47,573 bases of DNA from Bacillaceae bacterium S4-13-56 (GCA_040191315.1 JAWJLM010000042.1:1-47573), one strand, 5' to 3'; numbered from the stretch's first letter, positions 36,039-47,111 are shown. Numbers and translations are program-made. Notes: generated from the letters alone by a model not told the origin.

Positions 36039-38024
36039 ATGAATCGAATTTTTCGAAATACAATATTCTACTTATTAATTTTTCTAGTGGTCATTGGAGT
36101 CGTTAGTCTATTTAGTGGTGGTAACGATCCAACAAAGGATCTAAACTATAATGAATTTATGAATGCTTTAGAAAATGGACAAATAGAAGAAATGTCCATA
36201 AAGCCAAAAAATGATGTCTACGTTGTTCAAGGGTTATTAAAGCAAGATGAGGAGCAGTTTATCACTAATCTCCCTAATAATCCTGACACACTAACTAAGG
36301 TGGGACAGCTAGCAGAGGACCAAAGCTTATTGAAATGGGAACAAGCGGATGAACCGAGTGCTTGGGTAGCGTTTTTCACAGGGATCATACCGTTTGTAAT
36401 TATTTTCATCCTATTCTTCTTCCTTCTTAACCAAGCTCAGGGTGGCGGAAGTCGTGTCATGAACTTTGGGAAGAGTAAGGCGAAGCTTTATAGTGAAGAG
36501 AAGAAAAAAGCGAAGTTTAAAGATGTTGCAGGTGCAGATGAAGAGAAGCAGGAACTTGTGGAAGTCGTTGATTTCTTAAAGGATCCACGAAAATTCTCAG
36601 CTGTAGGTGCAAGAATTCCTAAAGGGGTTCTTCTTGTAGGACCTCCAGGAACTGGTAAAACATTATTAGCACGAGCTGTAGCAGGGGAAGCGGGAGTACC
36701 TTTCTTCTCGATAAGCGGTTCAGACTTCGTTGAAATGTTTGTTGGTGTAGGGGCTTCTCGTGTACGTGATTTATTCGAAAATGCAAAGAAAAATGCGCCT
36801 TGTATCATTTTTATAGATGAAATTGATGCCGTAGGTCGCCAACGTGGTGCTGGTCTAGGTGGAGGACACGATGAACGTGAACAAACACTTAACCAATTAC
36901 TTGTAGAGATGGATGGTTTTGGAGCTAATGAAGGAATAATTATCATTGCTGCTACAAACCGACCAGATATTTTGGACCCAGCCTTACTTCGTCCAGGACG
37001 TTTTGACCGTCAAATTACAGTGGACCGTCCAGATGTTAAAGGCCGCGAAGAGGTTTTAAAAGTACATTCACAAAACAAACCACTCGATGAATCTGTGGAT
37101 TTAAAAACGATTGCCCTTCGTACCCCAGGTTTCTCTGGAGCAGACTTAGAGAATCTTTTGAATGAAGCAGCGCTAGTTGCTGCTAGAAGTGATCAAACGA
37201 AAGTCAACATGGAACATGTTGATGAAGCTATCGACAGAGTGATTGCAGGTCCAGCTAAAAAGAGCCGTGTGATCTCTAAGAAAGAACGTAACATAGTTGC
37301 TTATCACGAGAGCGGTCATACCGTTATAGGAATGGTATTGGATGATGCAGATATGGTTCATAAAGTAACAATTGTTCCAAGGGGTCAAGCAGGTGGATAT
37401 GCGGTTATGCTTCCTAAAGAAGATCGCTACTTTATGACTAAACCTGAATTGTTTGATAAAATCACAGGTCTTCTTGGAGGACGTGTGGCAGAAGAAGTTA
37501 TTTTTGGTGAGGTAAGTACAGGAGCACATAATGATTTCCAGCGTGCAACTAGTATTGCAAGAAAAATGGTTACTGAATATGGAATGAGTGATAAGCTTGG
37601 TCCATTGCAGTTTGTTAATGGTGGAGGGGGTCAAGTCTTTCTTGGTCGAGACATTCAAAATGAACAAAACTACAGTGAACAAATTGCATATGAAATTGAT
37701 AAAGAGATGCAAACCTTCATTAAAGACTGCTACCAAAGAGCAAAAGATATCTTAACAGAGAATAAAGATAAGCTGGAATTAATTGCTCAAACTTTATTGG
37801 AAGTTGAGACATTGGATGCAGCACAAATTAAATCCCTTTTTGAAAAAGGCATAATGCCTGAACGTTCCTCAAGTGATGATGAGAAGAAAAAGAATGAAAA
37901 TCCCATTCTAGCAGCGGATACTAAAAAGGAATCTAAACCAAGTGATCTTAAGGTGAACATCAATAAAAAGCAAGATGATGATCAGGAAAATTCATCTTCT
38001 AATGACGAAGACAAAAAAGAATAA
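36039..38024 (+). CDS. ftsH: ATP-dependent zinc metalloprotease FtsH
   Basis: This membrane-bound AAA+ protease does quality control of membrane proteins and affects sporulation. It is 661 aa, with membrane segments at about residues 8-27 and 110-130. The AAA domain has [19 protein letters not shown] and the second region of homology ([20 protein letters not shown]). The zinc site HESGH is at 423-427. A polar, Lys/Glu/Asn-rich C-terminal tail follows, longer than in B. subtilis. GGGAGGAGGTAGG precedes the ATG. Confidence 0.98.
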   Translation: MNRIFRNTIFYLLIFLVVIGVVSLFSGGNDPTKDLNYNEFMNALENGQIEEMSIKPKNDVYVVQGLLKQDEEQFITNLPNNPDTLTKVGQLAEDQSLLKWEQADEPSAWVAFFTGIIPFVIIFILFFFLLNQAQGGGSRVMNFGKSKAKLYSEEKKKAKFKDVAGADEEKQELVEVVDFLKDPRKFSAVGARIPKGVLLVGPPGTGKTLLARAVAGEAGVPFFSISGSDFVEMFVGVGASRVRDLFENAKKNAPCIIFIDEIDAVGRQRGAGLGGGHDEREQTLNQLLVEMDGFGANEGIIIIAATNRPDILDPALLRPGRFDRQITVDRPDVKGREEVLKVHSQNKPLDESVDLKTIALRTPGFSGADLENLLNEAALVAARSDQTKVNMEHVDEAIDRVIAGPAKKSRVISKKERNIVAYHESGHTVIGMVLDDADMVHKVTIVPRGQAGGYAVMLPKEDRYFMTKPELFDKITGLLGGRVAEEVIFGEVSTGAHNDFQRATSIARKMVTEYGMSDKLGPLQFVNGGGGQVFLGRDIQNEQNYSEQIAYEIDKEMQTFIKDCYQRAKDILTENKDKLELIAQTLLEVETLDAAQIKSLFEKGIMPERSSSDDEKKKNENPILAADTKKESKPSDLKVNINKKQDDDQENSSSNDEDKKE

Positions 38025-38031
38025 AAGCTTT

Positions 38032-38070
38032 AAAACCCCTTTGCCTTAATAATGGTAAAAGGGGTTTTTT
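38032..38070 (+). terminator. ftsH terminator
   Basis: AAAACCCCTTT/AAAGGGGTTTT 11-bp stem followed by a T-run, into which family B copy 4 is inserted. Confidence 0.85.
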
Positions 38071-38303
38071 ATCCCGCATGAACGGGCGGTGATACCCCAC
38101 CCCAAGTCTTAAGTGAAACGAAAAGGGTAGGTGTGGGGATAAACTCCCATGAAAATAAAACATTAATTTTTTCATCCCTTGTTGGTGAATCTTCCCCCAT
38201 GGGTGGCTGCCCGTAAATGACCGATTGGTTCAAGGGCCTTTAGGCATACCCTTGGGTGGGTACTAACAATCAGTGAGGGGCACTGATTGTTGTTTCATTT
38301 TAT
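38068..38303 (+). repeat. Family B structured repeat, copy 4 (core-first form)
   Basis: TTTAT at 38068-38072 and 38299-38303. CGGGCGG/GCTGCCCG closes the 5' domain; CCCCAC/GTGGGG forms the core with AAGTGAAAC (38111-38119) in the loop. The AT-rich arm follows between CCCATG and CATGGG. Then CAAGGGCC/CCCTTGGG, a perfect CAATCAGTG/CACTGATTG hairpin, and GTTTCATTT (38292-38300), which pairs with the core loop through a G-U pair where other copies have G-C. It fills most of 38025-38358. Confidence 0.88.
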
Positions 38304-38358
38304 GGGTGTTTGGATTGTGGTATGATGTCGTTAGATTATATAGATAGTTGGTGGAGAT

Positions 38359-39147
38359 ATGTTATTCGTATTGGATGTTGGAAATACAAATGCAGTATTA
38401 GGTGTGTTCAAGGGTGGGGAACTAACTCATCATTGGAGAATGAAGACAGACCGGTATAAAACAGAGGATGAGTTTGGTATTCTCATTACTTCGCTCTTTT
38501 CCTATGATGGTCTATCTGTTTCGGATATAGATGGAATTGTTATATCATCTGTAGTACCACCGGTAATGTTTTCTTTAGAAAAAATGTGCCAGAAGTATTT
38601 TCACATAGAGCCTTTTGTAGTTGGTCGCTTTAATGTAGAAACAGGGCTAAATATGAAATACCCTAACCCTGCAGAAATAGGAGCCGATCGGATAGTAAAT
38701 GCTGTAGGTGCTTTACAAGAGCATACCCCTCCTTTTATTATTATTGATTTTGGTACGGCGACTACTTTTTGTTATATTGATGAAGAAGGTGCTTATTGTG
38801 GAGGAGCCATTGCACCCGGAATTAACATTTCAACAGAGGCTTTATATTCTGCCGCAGCCAAACTCCCAAAAATCGAAATACAAAAACCTAAGAACATTAT
38901 TGGAAGTTCCACTATAGAGGCTATGCAAGCAGGTATTTTTTATGGATATGTTGCTCAAGTGGATGGTATTGTTACCCGTATGAAACAATCGGTTGATAAG
39001 CATCCTAAGGTTATTGCAACAGGAGGATTAGCGAAACTGATTTCACATGAATCCCAGACCATAGAAATAGTCGATCCATTTTTAACCTTGAAAGGACTGT
39101 TTCATATTTATAACAGAAATCAAAAGGAAAAGGGGCATCAGGAATGA
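38359..39147 (+). CDS. coaX: Type III pantothenate kinase
   Basis: This is the first enzyme of coenzyme A synthesis, phosphorylating pantothenate, of the CoaX type. It is 262 aa with the ASKHA-fold motifs [12 protein letters not shown] (residues 6-17), [25 protein letters not shown] and GGAIAPGI. The ribosome site GTGGAGAT is modest. The last codons overlap the hslO start (ATGA). An extended -10 TGGTATGAT lies at about 38318-38326, just after the family B repeat, without a clear -35. Confidence 0.96.
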   Translation: MLFVLDVGNTNAVLGVFKGGELTHHWRMKTDRYKTEDEFGILITSLFSYDGLSVSDIDGIVISSVVPPVMFSLEKMCQKYFHIEPFVVGRFNVETGLNMKYPNPAEIGADRIVNAVGALQEHTPPFIIIDFGTATTFCYIDEEGAYCGGAIAPGINISTEALYSAAAKLPKIEIQKPKNIIGSSTIEAMQAGIFYGYVAQVDGIVTRMKQSVDKHPKVIATGGLAKLISHESQTIEIVDPFLTLKGLFHIYNRNQKEKGHQE

Positions 39148-40016
39148 ATCAAGATTATTTAATAAAAGCTACCGCCTTCCAAGGAACGGTTCGTGCTTAT
39201 GCTATTCAGTCTACAAATACAGTGGAAGAAGCAAGGAGAAGACAGGATACATGGGCAACAGCCTCTGCCGCTTTAGGAAGAACAATGACTATTTCAACTA
39301 TGATGGGGGCAATGCTCAAGGGGGACGATCAATTAACTGTTAAAGTTGAAGGCGGAGGTCCGATAGGTGCTATAGTTGTCGATAGTAACTCTAAAGGGGA
39401 AGTAAGAGGGTATGTTACAAATCCACATGTGGATTTTGAATCAAATGCACAAGGGAAACTAGATGTAAGGCGTGCCGTTGGAACAACAGGATTTCTTAGC
39501 GTGGTAAAAGACCTCGGGTTACGCGATTATTTTACAGGACAAGTGCCGATTGTTTCTGGGGAGATTAGTGAAGACTTTACGTATTATTTTGTTACTTCAG
39601 AACAAGTTCCTTCTGCAGTTGGAGCTGGTGTTTTAGTTAACCCAGATCACTCCATTCAAGCAGCTGGAGGATTCATTATACAGATGATGCCTGGTGCAAC
39701 TGACCTAACGATAGATGCAATAGAGAAGCATTTATCGACTATCCGTCCTATTTCGACGATGATTGCAGACGGTCTTACACCGGAAGAGATATTAAAGGAA
39801 CTCCTTTCCGAAGGTGATATTCGCTTCCTGGATAAGTTGGATGTTGAATTTAAGTGCCGATGCTCTAAAGAAAGATTGCAGAACGCAATTGCAAGTTTAG
39901 GTCATGATGAAATCAAACAAATGATAGAAGAAGATAAGGGAGCAGAGGCCACCTGTCATTTTTGTAATGAAGTCTATCATTTTACAGAAGATGAATTAAA
40001 ACAATTAATGGATTGA
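39144..40016 (+). CDS. hslO: Redox-regulated chaperone Hsp33
   Basis: This oxidative-stress holdase (290 aa) has the N-terminal [24 protein letters not shown] block and central [14 protein letters not shown]. The C-terminal zinc redox switch has four Cys, C238 and C240 (CRC) and C271 and C274 (CHFC), in the CxC-CxxC spacing of the family. Oxidation releases zinc and activates the chaperone. It is coupled to coaX by ATGA and followed 22 nt later by yacD. Confidence 0.97.
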   Translation: MNQDYLIKATAFQGTVRAYAIQSTNTVEEARRRQDTWATASAALGRTMTISTMMGAMLKGDDQLTVKVEGGGPIGAIVVDSNSKGEVRGYVTNPHVDFESNAQGKLDVRRAVGTTGFLSVVKDLGLRDYFTGQVPIVSGEISEDFTYYFVTSEQVPSAVGAGVLVNPDHSIQAAGGFIIQMMPGATDLTIDAIEKHLSTIRPISTMIADGLTPEEILKELLSEGDIRFLDKLDVEFKCRCSKERLQNAIASLGHDEIKQMIEEDKGAEATCHFCNEVYHFTEDELKQLMD

Positions 40017-40038
40017 AGGTACAGGGAGGAAAATACAG

Positions 40039-40947
40039 GTGAACCAGAGGGTATTGCTCGTTATTATTGCACTCCTTTTAATAACGAATATAGGAACTTT
40101 ATTGACTAGGGAACAAGGAACAAACCCAAATAATACAACAGTAGATGATAACGGAACTATTCAACCGGAAAATGGGGTTGTAGGTCGTGTAGGTGATAAA
40201 GATATAACGGAGCAAGAATGGATGTCTGCGCTTCAAAAAGAGTATGGGGAAGAAATACTTCATAAATTAATTGACCATAAAGTAGTGTTTCAATTAGCGG
40301 AGGAAACGGGTATTACTATTAACGACAAATTAATTCAACGTGACTTGCTTGCAGCAGAATCCGTTCAAGGCATACTTACTGATGAAGAACGTAATCAAAG
40401 GCAAGAGCAATGGAAGAAGGATATTTTGTTTCGCTACTATTTGGAGGAACTTCTGACAAGGGATGTAGAGGTCCCAGAAGAAGAAATTAGAGAGTTTTAC
40501 AATAAGGACCCTCAATACTTTAATTTTGATGAATCCTATCAACTTTCTCAAATTGTTGTAGACTCTCAGCAAGAGGGAAATCAAGTTTGGGAAGAGCTTG
40601 AAAACGGGGCATCCTTTGCTATGTTGGCAAGGGAATACTCAGAAGATCCTTATACAGCGAATAACGGAGGCTATTTAGGGTTTTACACGGATGAAAGCCA
40701 ATATTTTTCTCCTTCTTTTTATGAGGAAGCTGCAAAGCTGAAAGAAGGAGAGTACACTAAACCCTTTCGAACGAATGAAGGAATAACCATTTTATATCTT
40801 CATAGAAAATTACCTGCTGTAACTTTTTCTTATGAAGAGGTGAAGGATCAAATACGAAGAGAAATTGCCATGGATTTAACTCGGTTACCATTGGATGCTG
40901 AACCATTATGGGAAGAGGCTGACGCAACTATTGTAGGAGATAAATAA
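40039..40947 (+). CDS. yacD: Membrane-anchored peptidyl-prolyl isomerase YacD (PrsA/SurA-like)
   Basis: This extracytoplasmic foldase (302 aa) has an N-terminal hydrophobic anchor at about residues 3-22 without a lipobox Cys, so it differs from the lipoprotein PrsA. A SurA-like N-domain (LHKLIDHKVVFQLAEETGI) is followed by a parvulin domain from about residue 170 (YQLSQIVVDSQQEGNQVWEE, FAMLAREYSEDPYTANNGGY, GYLGFYT). The start is the GTG at 40039 after GGGAGGAAAA. It ends the coaX-hslO-yacD operon. The client proteins are unknown. Confidence 0.92.
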   Translation: MNQRVLLVIIALLLITNIGTLLTREQGTNPNNTTVDDNGTIQPENGVVGRVGDKDITEQEWMSALQKEYGEEILHKLIDHKVVFQLAEETGITINDKLIQRDLLAAESVQGILTDEERNQRQEQWKKDILFRYYLEELLTRDVEVPEEEIREFYNKDPQYFNFDESYQLSQIVVDSQQEGNQVWEELENGASFAMLAREYSEDPYTANNGGYLGFYTDESQYFSPSFYEEAAKLKEGEYTKPFRTNEGITILYLHRKLPAVTFSYEEVKDQIRREIAMDLTRLPLDAEPLWEEADATIVGDK

Positions 40948-40959
40948 TACACAAATCGA

Positions 40960-40988
40960 TTGACAAATGCATATAAATGGCTTACATT
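40960..40988 (+). promoter_or_regulatory. cysK promoter
   Basis: TTGACA (40960-40965), 17-bp spacer, TACATT (40983-40988), with a leader of about 40 nt to the cysK start. Confidence 0.7.
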
Positions 40989-41032
40989 TTAAAATAAATC
41001 CTATAAAAATACTAGGAATTAGGAGTGGTGAA

Positions 41033-41956
41033 ATGAAAGCTGTAAATTCAGTAATTGATTTAATTGGTAATACCCCTATAGTCAAGTTGAATCGTGTCAC
41101 CGATGATAATAGTGCAGATGTATACGTTAAATTAGAATTTATGAATCCAGGTAGCTCTGTGAAGGACCGTATTGCCAAAGCAATGATTGAAGATGCTGAG
41201 GAAAAAGGAGCGCTAAAACCAGGAGATACTATTGTTGAACCTACTAGCGGGAATACTGGTATTGGCCTTGCAATGGTAGCTGCGGCTAAAGGTTATCGTG
41301 CCGTTTTAGTTATGCCAGATACAATGAGTATGGAACGTCGTACCTTGTTACGTGCATACGGTGCAGAGCTTGTTCTAACTCCAGGAAGCGAAGGAATGGG
41401 TGGAGCCATTCGTAAGGCTGAAGAGCTCCAAAAAGAAAAAGGTTATTTCATGCCTCAACAGTTCAACAATGAAGCAAATCCAAGAGTGCATGAGTTAACC
41501 ACAGGTAAAGAAATTGTTGAGCAAATGGATCAGCTTGATGGATTTATCTCTGGAATTGGTACGGGAGGAACAATTACCGGTGCTGGTAAAGTAATTAAGG
41601 AAAACTTCCCTGAAGCTAAAATTTACGCTGTAGAGCCTGAAGCATCTCCGGTATTATCTGGAGGTAACCCAGGTCCTCATAAGATTCAAGGAATTGGTGC
41701 TGGCTTTATTCCAAAGATATTAAACACTGAAATTTATGATGAAGTTTTAAAGGTCTCTAATGATCAAGCATTTGAAACAGCACGAGAAGTTGCTAAAAAA
41801 GAAGGAATTTTAGGTGGAATTTCTTCTGGTGCAGCAATTTATGCAGCACTTCAAGTGGCGAAACAGCTTGGTAAAGGCAAAAAGGTATTGGCGATTGTGC
41901 CTAGTAATGGAGAGCGTTATCTTTCAACCCCGCTTTATCAATTTGAAGAAGAATAA
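41033..41956 (+). CDS. cysK: Cysteine synthase A (O-acetylserine sulfhydrylase)
   Basis: This PLP enzyme (307 aa) makes cysteine from O-acetylserine and sulfide. The PLP Lys is K44 in [11 protein letters not shown]. The substrate loop TSGNTG is at residues 71-76, and the glycine-rich phosphate loop is [20 protein letters not shown] selects the ATG at 41033; the upstream open frame runs through the promoter. It has its own promoter and terminator. In B. subtilis CysK also binds the CymR repressor. Confidence 0.97.
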   Translation: MKAVNSVIDLIGNTPIVKLNRVTDDNSADVYVKLEFMNPGSSVKDRIAKAMIEDAEEKGALKPGDTIVEPTSGNTGIGLAMVAAAKGYRAVLVMPDTMSMERRTLLRAYGAELVLTPGSEGMGGAIRKAEELQKEKGYFMPQQFNNEANPRVHELTTGKEIVEQMDQLDGFISGIGTGGTITGAGKVIKENFPEAKIYAVEPEASPVLSGGNPGPHKIQGIGAGFIPKILNTEIYDEVLKVSNDQAFETAREVAKKEGILGGISSGAAIYAALQVAKQLGKGKKVLAIVPSNGERYLSTPLYQFEEE

Positions 41957-41971
41957 AATCTATTTTCAAGT

Positions 41972-42004
41972 AATCCCTTCGATCATTCGAAGGGATTTTT
42001 TACA
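41972..42004 (+). terminator. cysK terminator
   Basis: AATCCCTTCGA/TTCGAAGGGATT stem followed by a T-run. Confidence 0.9.
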
Positions 42005-42017
42005 AGAAAGTATAAAA

Positions 42018-42163
42018 TTTGTCTAGCTCCAGCGAAAAAGCTTCATCGAGTGATCTTCGAAGTTTTTGTCCCAAGTAACCGCACTAAGGAAGGAAAGCTA
42101 CTTAGCGCTTCTTTGCAGAAACAAGTGCCTTTCTTGCTCAGAAGGGCGCTTGCACTTTTCTTA
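42018..42163 (+). repeat. Family A' repeat
   Basis: TTTGTCTAGCTCCAGCGAAA, AGCTTCATCGAGTGATCTTC, AAGTTTTTGTCCCAAGTAAC, GGAAAGCTACTTAGCGCTTC, GGGCGCTTGCACTTTTCTTA. It lies where B. subtilis has the pabBAC genes and, with the cysK terminator, is most of the 41957-42273 gap. Confidence 0.85.
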
Positions 42164-42273
42164 GCTTCTCCGACAAGTGCACATATCTTTGCTTGATAGG
42201 ACTTTTCTCATTATGTTTAAAGAATTACTTTGTGTACAATAGTAAGGTGAAATAGTAAGGTGAGGTGAATATT

Positions 42274-43098
42274 ATGTGTAGACTTATAATAAAAGATCGA
42301 GTTTTCGATTTAAATAAAAAGACACTAGTTATGGGAATCGTTAATGTTACGCCTGATTCATTTTCCGATGGCGGCAGATATCAATCTAAGCAAGCCGCTG
42401 TTACCCATGCCCAGCAATTGCTGAATGAAGGGGCGGATATCTTAGATATTGGAGGAGAGTCTACAAGGCCTGGACATGTACCTGTTTCTGCAGAGGAAGA
42501 GTTGGAAAGAGTCGTTCCTATTATTGAGGAAATTAGAAAAATTACTGATGTTCCTATTTCGATTGATACATATAAAGCAGAAGTTGCTAAGCAAGCTATA
42601 TATGCAGGGGCATCTATTATAAATGATGTATGGGGGGCAAAGTGGGATCCTAAAATGGCAGAAGTAGCTGCAAGTAATGACGTACCGATCATTTTGATGC
42701 ACAATCGAAAGGATAAAAATTATACTGATTTAGTTGAAGATATGATTGTAGACCTTGAGGAAAGTGTTTCAATTGTCAAAAGGGCGGGAGTCCAGGATGA
42801 CAAAATAATTCTAGACCCTGGAATTGGGTTTGCGAAAACAATGGAAGATAATTTAATCGTGATGCGAGAGCTAGATCGTCTTACAAGAACGTTCCCCTAT
42901 CCTTTTTTGCTAGGAACTTCAAGAAAATCCTTTATTGGACATGTGCTTGATTTACCTGTTGGAGAGCGAATGGAGGGAACAGGAGCTACGGTCTGTTTAG
43001 GGATACAAAAAGGGTGTCAAATTGTTCGAGTGCATGATGTTAAACCAATCAAAAGAATGGTTGAAATGATGGATGCAATGTTAGGGAAGGGGTACTAG
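42274..43098 (+). CDS. folP: Dihydropteroate synthase
   Basis: This enzyme joins p-aminobenzoate to the pterin pyrophosphate in folate synthesis and is the sulfonamide target. It is 274 aa with VMGIVNVTPDSFSDGG, GADILDIGGESTRPG, IILDPGIGFAKT and GTSRKSFIG. I take the ATG at 42274 after GAGGTGA; the GTG at 42265 overlaps that site. It leads folP-folB-folK-yazB-dusB. The pab genes that make its substrate are not beside it here. Confidence 0.97.
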   Translation: MCRLIIKDRVFDLNKKTLVMGIVNVTPDSFSDGGRYQSKQAAVTHAQQLLNEGADILDIGGESTRPGHVPVSAEEELERVVPIIEEIRKITDVPISIDTYKAEVAKQAIYAGASIINDVWGAKWDPKMAEVAASNDVPIILMHNRKDKNYTDLVEDMIVDLEESVSIVKRAGVQDDKIILDPGIGFAKTMEDNLIVMRELDRLTRTFPYPFLLGTSRKSFIGHVLDLPVGERMEGTGATVCLGIQKGCQIVRVHDVKPIKRMVEMMDAMLGKGY

Positions 43099-43102
43099 TG
43101 CT

Positions 43103-43471
43103 ATGGATAAAATTATTATGAACGAATTATCATTCTATGGTTATCATGGCTTATTTCCTGAAGAAAATAAATTAGGTCAGCGTTTCATTGTAGATTTAGA
43201 GCTCGAGTTAGATTTGTCTGATGCAGGACAGTCTGATGATATGACAAAGAGCATAGACTATGGGCATGTTTATAAAGTAGTTCAAGAAGTGGTGGAAGGA
43301 GAGGCGAAGCGTCTTGTAGAGGCAGTAGCTGAATCAATTTCTAGGAAGCTTTTTGACAGCTTCCCACTTTTAGAAGCAAGTACTATTAAGGTCATAAAGC
43401 CAGATCCACCAATTCCTGGTCATTACCGCTCTGTGGCAGTAAATATTTACCGGAAGCGTGACAACCCATGA
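43103..43471 (+). CDS. folB: Dihydroneopterin aldolase
   Basis: This 122 aa enzyme of the folate pathway converts dihydroneopterin to 6-hydroxymethyl-dihydropterin. It shows MNELSFYGYHGLFPEENKLG with the substrate-binding Tyr and Glu, DDMTKSIDYGHVY and the catalytic Lys region (IKVIKPDPPIPGHY). It is 4 nt after folP and overlaps folK by 4 nt. Confidence 0.96.
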   Translation: MDKIIMNELSFYGYHGLFPEENKLGQRFIVDLELELDLSDAGQSDDMTKSIDYGHVYKVVQEVVEGEAKRLVEAVAESISRKLFDSFPLLEASTIKVIKPDPPIPGHYRSVAVNIYRKRDNP

Positions 43472-44001
43472 AAAACATGGCGTACATTGCTTTAGGGTCT
43501 AATTTAGGAGAACGGGACATCTATCTGAAGAAGGCGATCGATCGATTGAAGTCCCACTCATTTGTCAATATTTTAAAATGTTCTAGTATTTATGAAACAG
43601 ACCCAGTAGGTTTTGAAGATCAAGATCAATTTCTTAATATGGTTATAAGTATTGAGACGGATTTATCCCCTGAAGCTCTATTGGAGGAATGTCTTCGTAT
43701 TGAAAAGGAATTAGGAAGGGAAAGATTGTTTCGCTGGGGTCCTCGTGTTATTGATCTTGACATCCTATTGTATAATCAAGAGAATATGGAATCAGAGAAA
43801 TTAACAATTCCACATCCTAGAATGAAGGAACGTGCGTTTGTTATTCTTCCTTTATTTGAGATTGATTCGGAATTGATTTTCCCTGATCAACACGATACAA
43901 TATCGAGTGTTGTTCAGAAATTGCCTGAAATCGAGAAAAAAGGAGTACGACTATGGAAGCGGATAAATGGGGAAGGCGGATCCGTGCCTATCGAAAGTTA
44001 A
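43468..44001 (+). CDS. folK: 2-amino-4-hydroxy-6-hydroxymethyldihydropteridine pyrophosphokinase
   Basis: This enzyme (177 aa) transfers pyrophosphate from ATP to the pterin, making the FolP substrate. It has the N-terminal YIALGSNLGERDIYL, the SSIYETDPVGFEDQDQFLN block and the Mg-binding RWGPRVIDLDILLYN signature, with IPHPRMKERAFVILPL after. Two in-frame ATGs (43468 and 43477) are possible; the first gives the overlap with folB. The 3' end overlaps yazB by 49 nt. Confidence 0.96.
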   Translation: MKNMAYIALGSNLGERDIYLKKAIDRLKSHSFVNILKCSSIYETDPVGFEDQDQFLNMVISIETDLSPEALLEECLRIEKELGRERLFRWGPRVIDLDILLYNQENMESEKLTIPHPRMKERAFVILPLFEIDSELIFPDQHDTISSVVQKLPEIEKKGVRLWKRINGEGGSVPIES

Positions 44002-44159
44002 AAGGTTTTACCCAACAATCATTTGCCAAGAAGCTTCATATATCAGTATCGGTTCTAGGAGAAATTGAACGAGGGGTCCGTGTACCATCTGATTCAATTT
44101 TGAATGATATTTCAGAGGTACTTGATGTTCCTTTAGAGGAACTAACACCTAAATCTTAA
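43953..44159 (+). CDS. yazB: Small XRE-family HTH protein YazB
   Basis: This 68 aa Cro/CI-type helix-turn-helix protein consists of only the DNA-binding domain: IRAYRKLKGFTQQSFAKKLH, ISVSVLGEIERGVRVPSDSI, ISEVLDVPLEEL. AAAAGGAGT precedes the ATG, inside folK. It is conserved in this position in Bacillus, between folK and dusB. Its target is unknown; a role in local control is only an inference from position. Confidence 0.92.
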   Translation: MEADKWGRRIRAYRKLKGFTQQSFAKKLHISVSVLGEIERGVRVPSDSILNDISEVLDVPLEELTPKS

Positions 44160-44188
44160 CAAAGACCTTCTAGTAAGGGAGGATGCTA

Positions 44189-45169
44189 ATGTTTAACATC
44201 GGAGATATTTCTATAAAGAATCAAGTGGTTTTAGCGCCTATGGCCGGAGTTTGTAATGCAGCTTTTCGGTTAACTGTAAAAGAATTTGGTGCAGGTCTTG
44301 TTTGTGCAGAAATGGTCAGCGATAAAGGTATTTTATATAAAAATGAAAGAACGATGAATATGCTTTCCATCGATGAAGAAGAAAAACCAATGAGCTTGCA
44401 GATTTTTGGCGGTGCAAAAGAAACGCTGGTTGAAGCTGCTCGTTTTGTTGATAAAAATACAACGGCGGATATAATCGATATCAATATGGGATGTCCGGTT
44501 CCAAAAATCACGAAGAGTGATGGAGGTTCCAAATGGCTATTAGATCCAAAAAAAATTTATGAAATGGTTTCAGCAGTTGTAGATGCTGTAGATAAACCAG
44601 TTACAGTTAAAATGCGATCTGGGTGGGACGAGGATCATATATATGCTATTGAAAATGCTCTTGCTATAGAACGAGCAGGTGCACAAGCTGTTGCTGTTCA
44701 TGGAAGGACTCGAGTTCAAATGTATGAAGGCTATGCGAATTGGGATATTGTCAAACAAGTAAAACAAGCGGTATCTATTCCGGTGATAGGGAATGGTGAT
44801 ATCACTACACCAGAAGATGCTAAAAGACGTATAGAGGAAACGGGTGTAGATGCTGTAATGATAGGACGAGCAGCGTTAGGAAACCCTTGGATGATTTATC
44901 GAACTGTTCATTACTTAGACAGCGGAGAGTTATTACCCGAACCCTCACCAATCGAAAAAGTGAAAGTTTGTCTACTTCATATGGATCGTCTCATTAATCT
45001 AAAGGGAGAACACACGGCCATATTAGAAATGAGAAAACATGCAGCATGGTATCTTAAAGGGCTTAAAGGAAATGGACATGTAAGAAATCGTATAAATGAC
45101 TGTACAACTAGAGAAGGGCTAGAACAGATATTAAATGAATATGTGGAAGATCTACAGCAGGTCTCATAA
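44189..45169 (+). CDS. dusB: tRNA-dihydrouridine synthase DusB (YacF)
   Basis: This FMN-dependent enzyme (326 aa) reduces uridines in the tRNA D-loop. The TIM barrel shows VVLAPMAGVCNAAFRLTVKE, the catalytic Cys C102 in INMGCPVPKITK, KMRSGWDEDH, VHGRTRVQMYEG and the FMN-phosphate site VIGNGDI and MIGRAALGNPW. AAGGGAGG selects the ATG at 44189; another ATG at 44183 directly touches that site. It ends the folate operon. Confidence 0.95.
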   Translation: MFNIGDISIKNQVVLAPMAGVCNAAFRLTVKEFGAGLVCAEMVSDKGILYKNERTMNMLSIDEEEKPMSLQIFGGAKETLVEAARFVDKNTTADIIDINMGCPVPKITKSDGGSKWLLDPKKIYEMVSAVVDAVDKPVTVKMRSGWDEDHIYAIENALAIERAGAQAVAVHGRTRVQMYEGYANWDIVKQVKQAVSIPVIGNGDITTPEDAKRRIEETGVDAVMIGRAALGNPWMIYRTVHYLDSGELLPEPSPIEKVKVCLLHMDRLINLKGEHTAILEMRKHAAWYLKGLKGNGHVRNRINDCTTREGLEQILNEYVEDLQQVS

Positions 45170-45172
45170 TCG

Positions 45173-45201
45173 TTGACAGTATTGAAACACTTTCCTATAC
45201 T
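45173..45201 (+). promoter_or_regulatory. Promoter downstream of dusB
   Basis: TTGACA (45173-45178), 17-bp spacer, TATACT (45196-45201). It starts 4 bp after the dusB stop and drives the small RNA or leader unit that follows. Confidence 0.8.
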
Positions 45202-45204
45202 AAA

Positions 45205-45292
45205 CCATAGGCTACGTCACCTTCTTAAAAGGTGTAACTATGGACAGTGGGAATTCGATGAGGAAGCTACCAGTCCAACTGGTAGCTTTTAT
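45205..45292 (+). ncRNA. Candidate small RNA or lysS leader attenuator
   Basis: After the promoter come CCATAG (45205-45210)/CTATGG (45238-45243) around a CACCTT/AAGGTG hairpin. Then a strong terminator stem AAGCTACCAGT (45264-45274)/ACTGGTAGCTT (45278-45288) with T residues. AGGCTAC (45209-45215) resembles the left terminator arm and can pair with the right arm (GTAGCTT), so alternative folding is possible. The start point is near 45207, so the outer CCATAG arm may be only partly transcribed. I do not recognise a known riboswitch class. Confidence 0.55.
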
Positions 45293-45297
45293 TGTTT

Positions 45298-45445
45298 ACT
45301 ATCAGAATTTATAAATTTAGTCGACTGATAGTATAAGTAAAACTAATGCTTACGCCATTGGGACTTGAACTCTAGAGTGTAAGAGCCTCTAAGAAAGCAA
45401 ATTTTGCTTTCAAGAATCTCTTTAGGATAAGCCCAATTTTTCTAA
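45298..45445 (+). repeat. Family C repeat, copy 4 (upstream of lysS)
   Basis: Left hairpin ACTATCAG and CTGATAGT around TTTAGTCG, AAACTAATGCTTACGCC, a central GAAAGCAAATTTTGCTTTC hairpin, AAGAATCTCTTTAGGATAAG, CCCAATTTTTCTAATA. It starts at the tail of the candidate attenuator. The following 45446-45629 stretch is AT-rich; an 18-codon ORF at 45490-45546 is not supported. Confidence 0.8.
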
Positions 45446-45599
45446 TATTACTGGACGGAAAATCTATTTTCCCTACCTATTAGGTGTAAATGAGTAGTTT
45501 ACCAAAAGAAGGAGAAGTACGTTTTCTAACTAAAACAGGAAGCTAGTAAAAAGCGACTAAAATGTCATTCGCTTGTTAATACTTCGGATAAGATCATAA

Positions 45600-47111
<1,512 letters not shown>

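Noticed and set aside
37173-37736. 187-codon minus-strand open frame
   Set aside because: It is inside ftsH in antisense; composition is that of a shadow frame and ftsH is fully supported.
45490-45546. 18-codon ORF upstream of lysS
   Set aside because: Weak ribosome site, no recognisable product, and short ORFs of this size are expected by chance.
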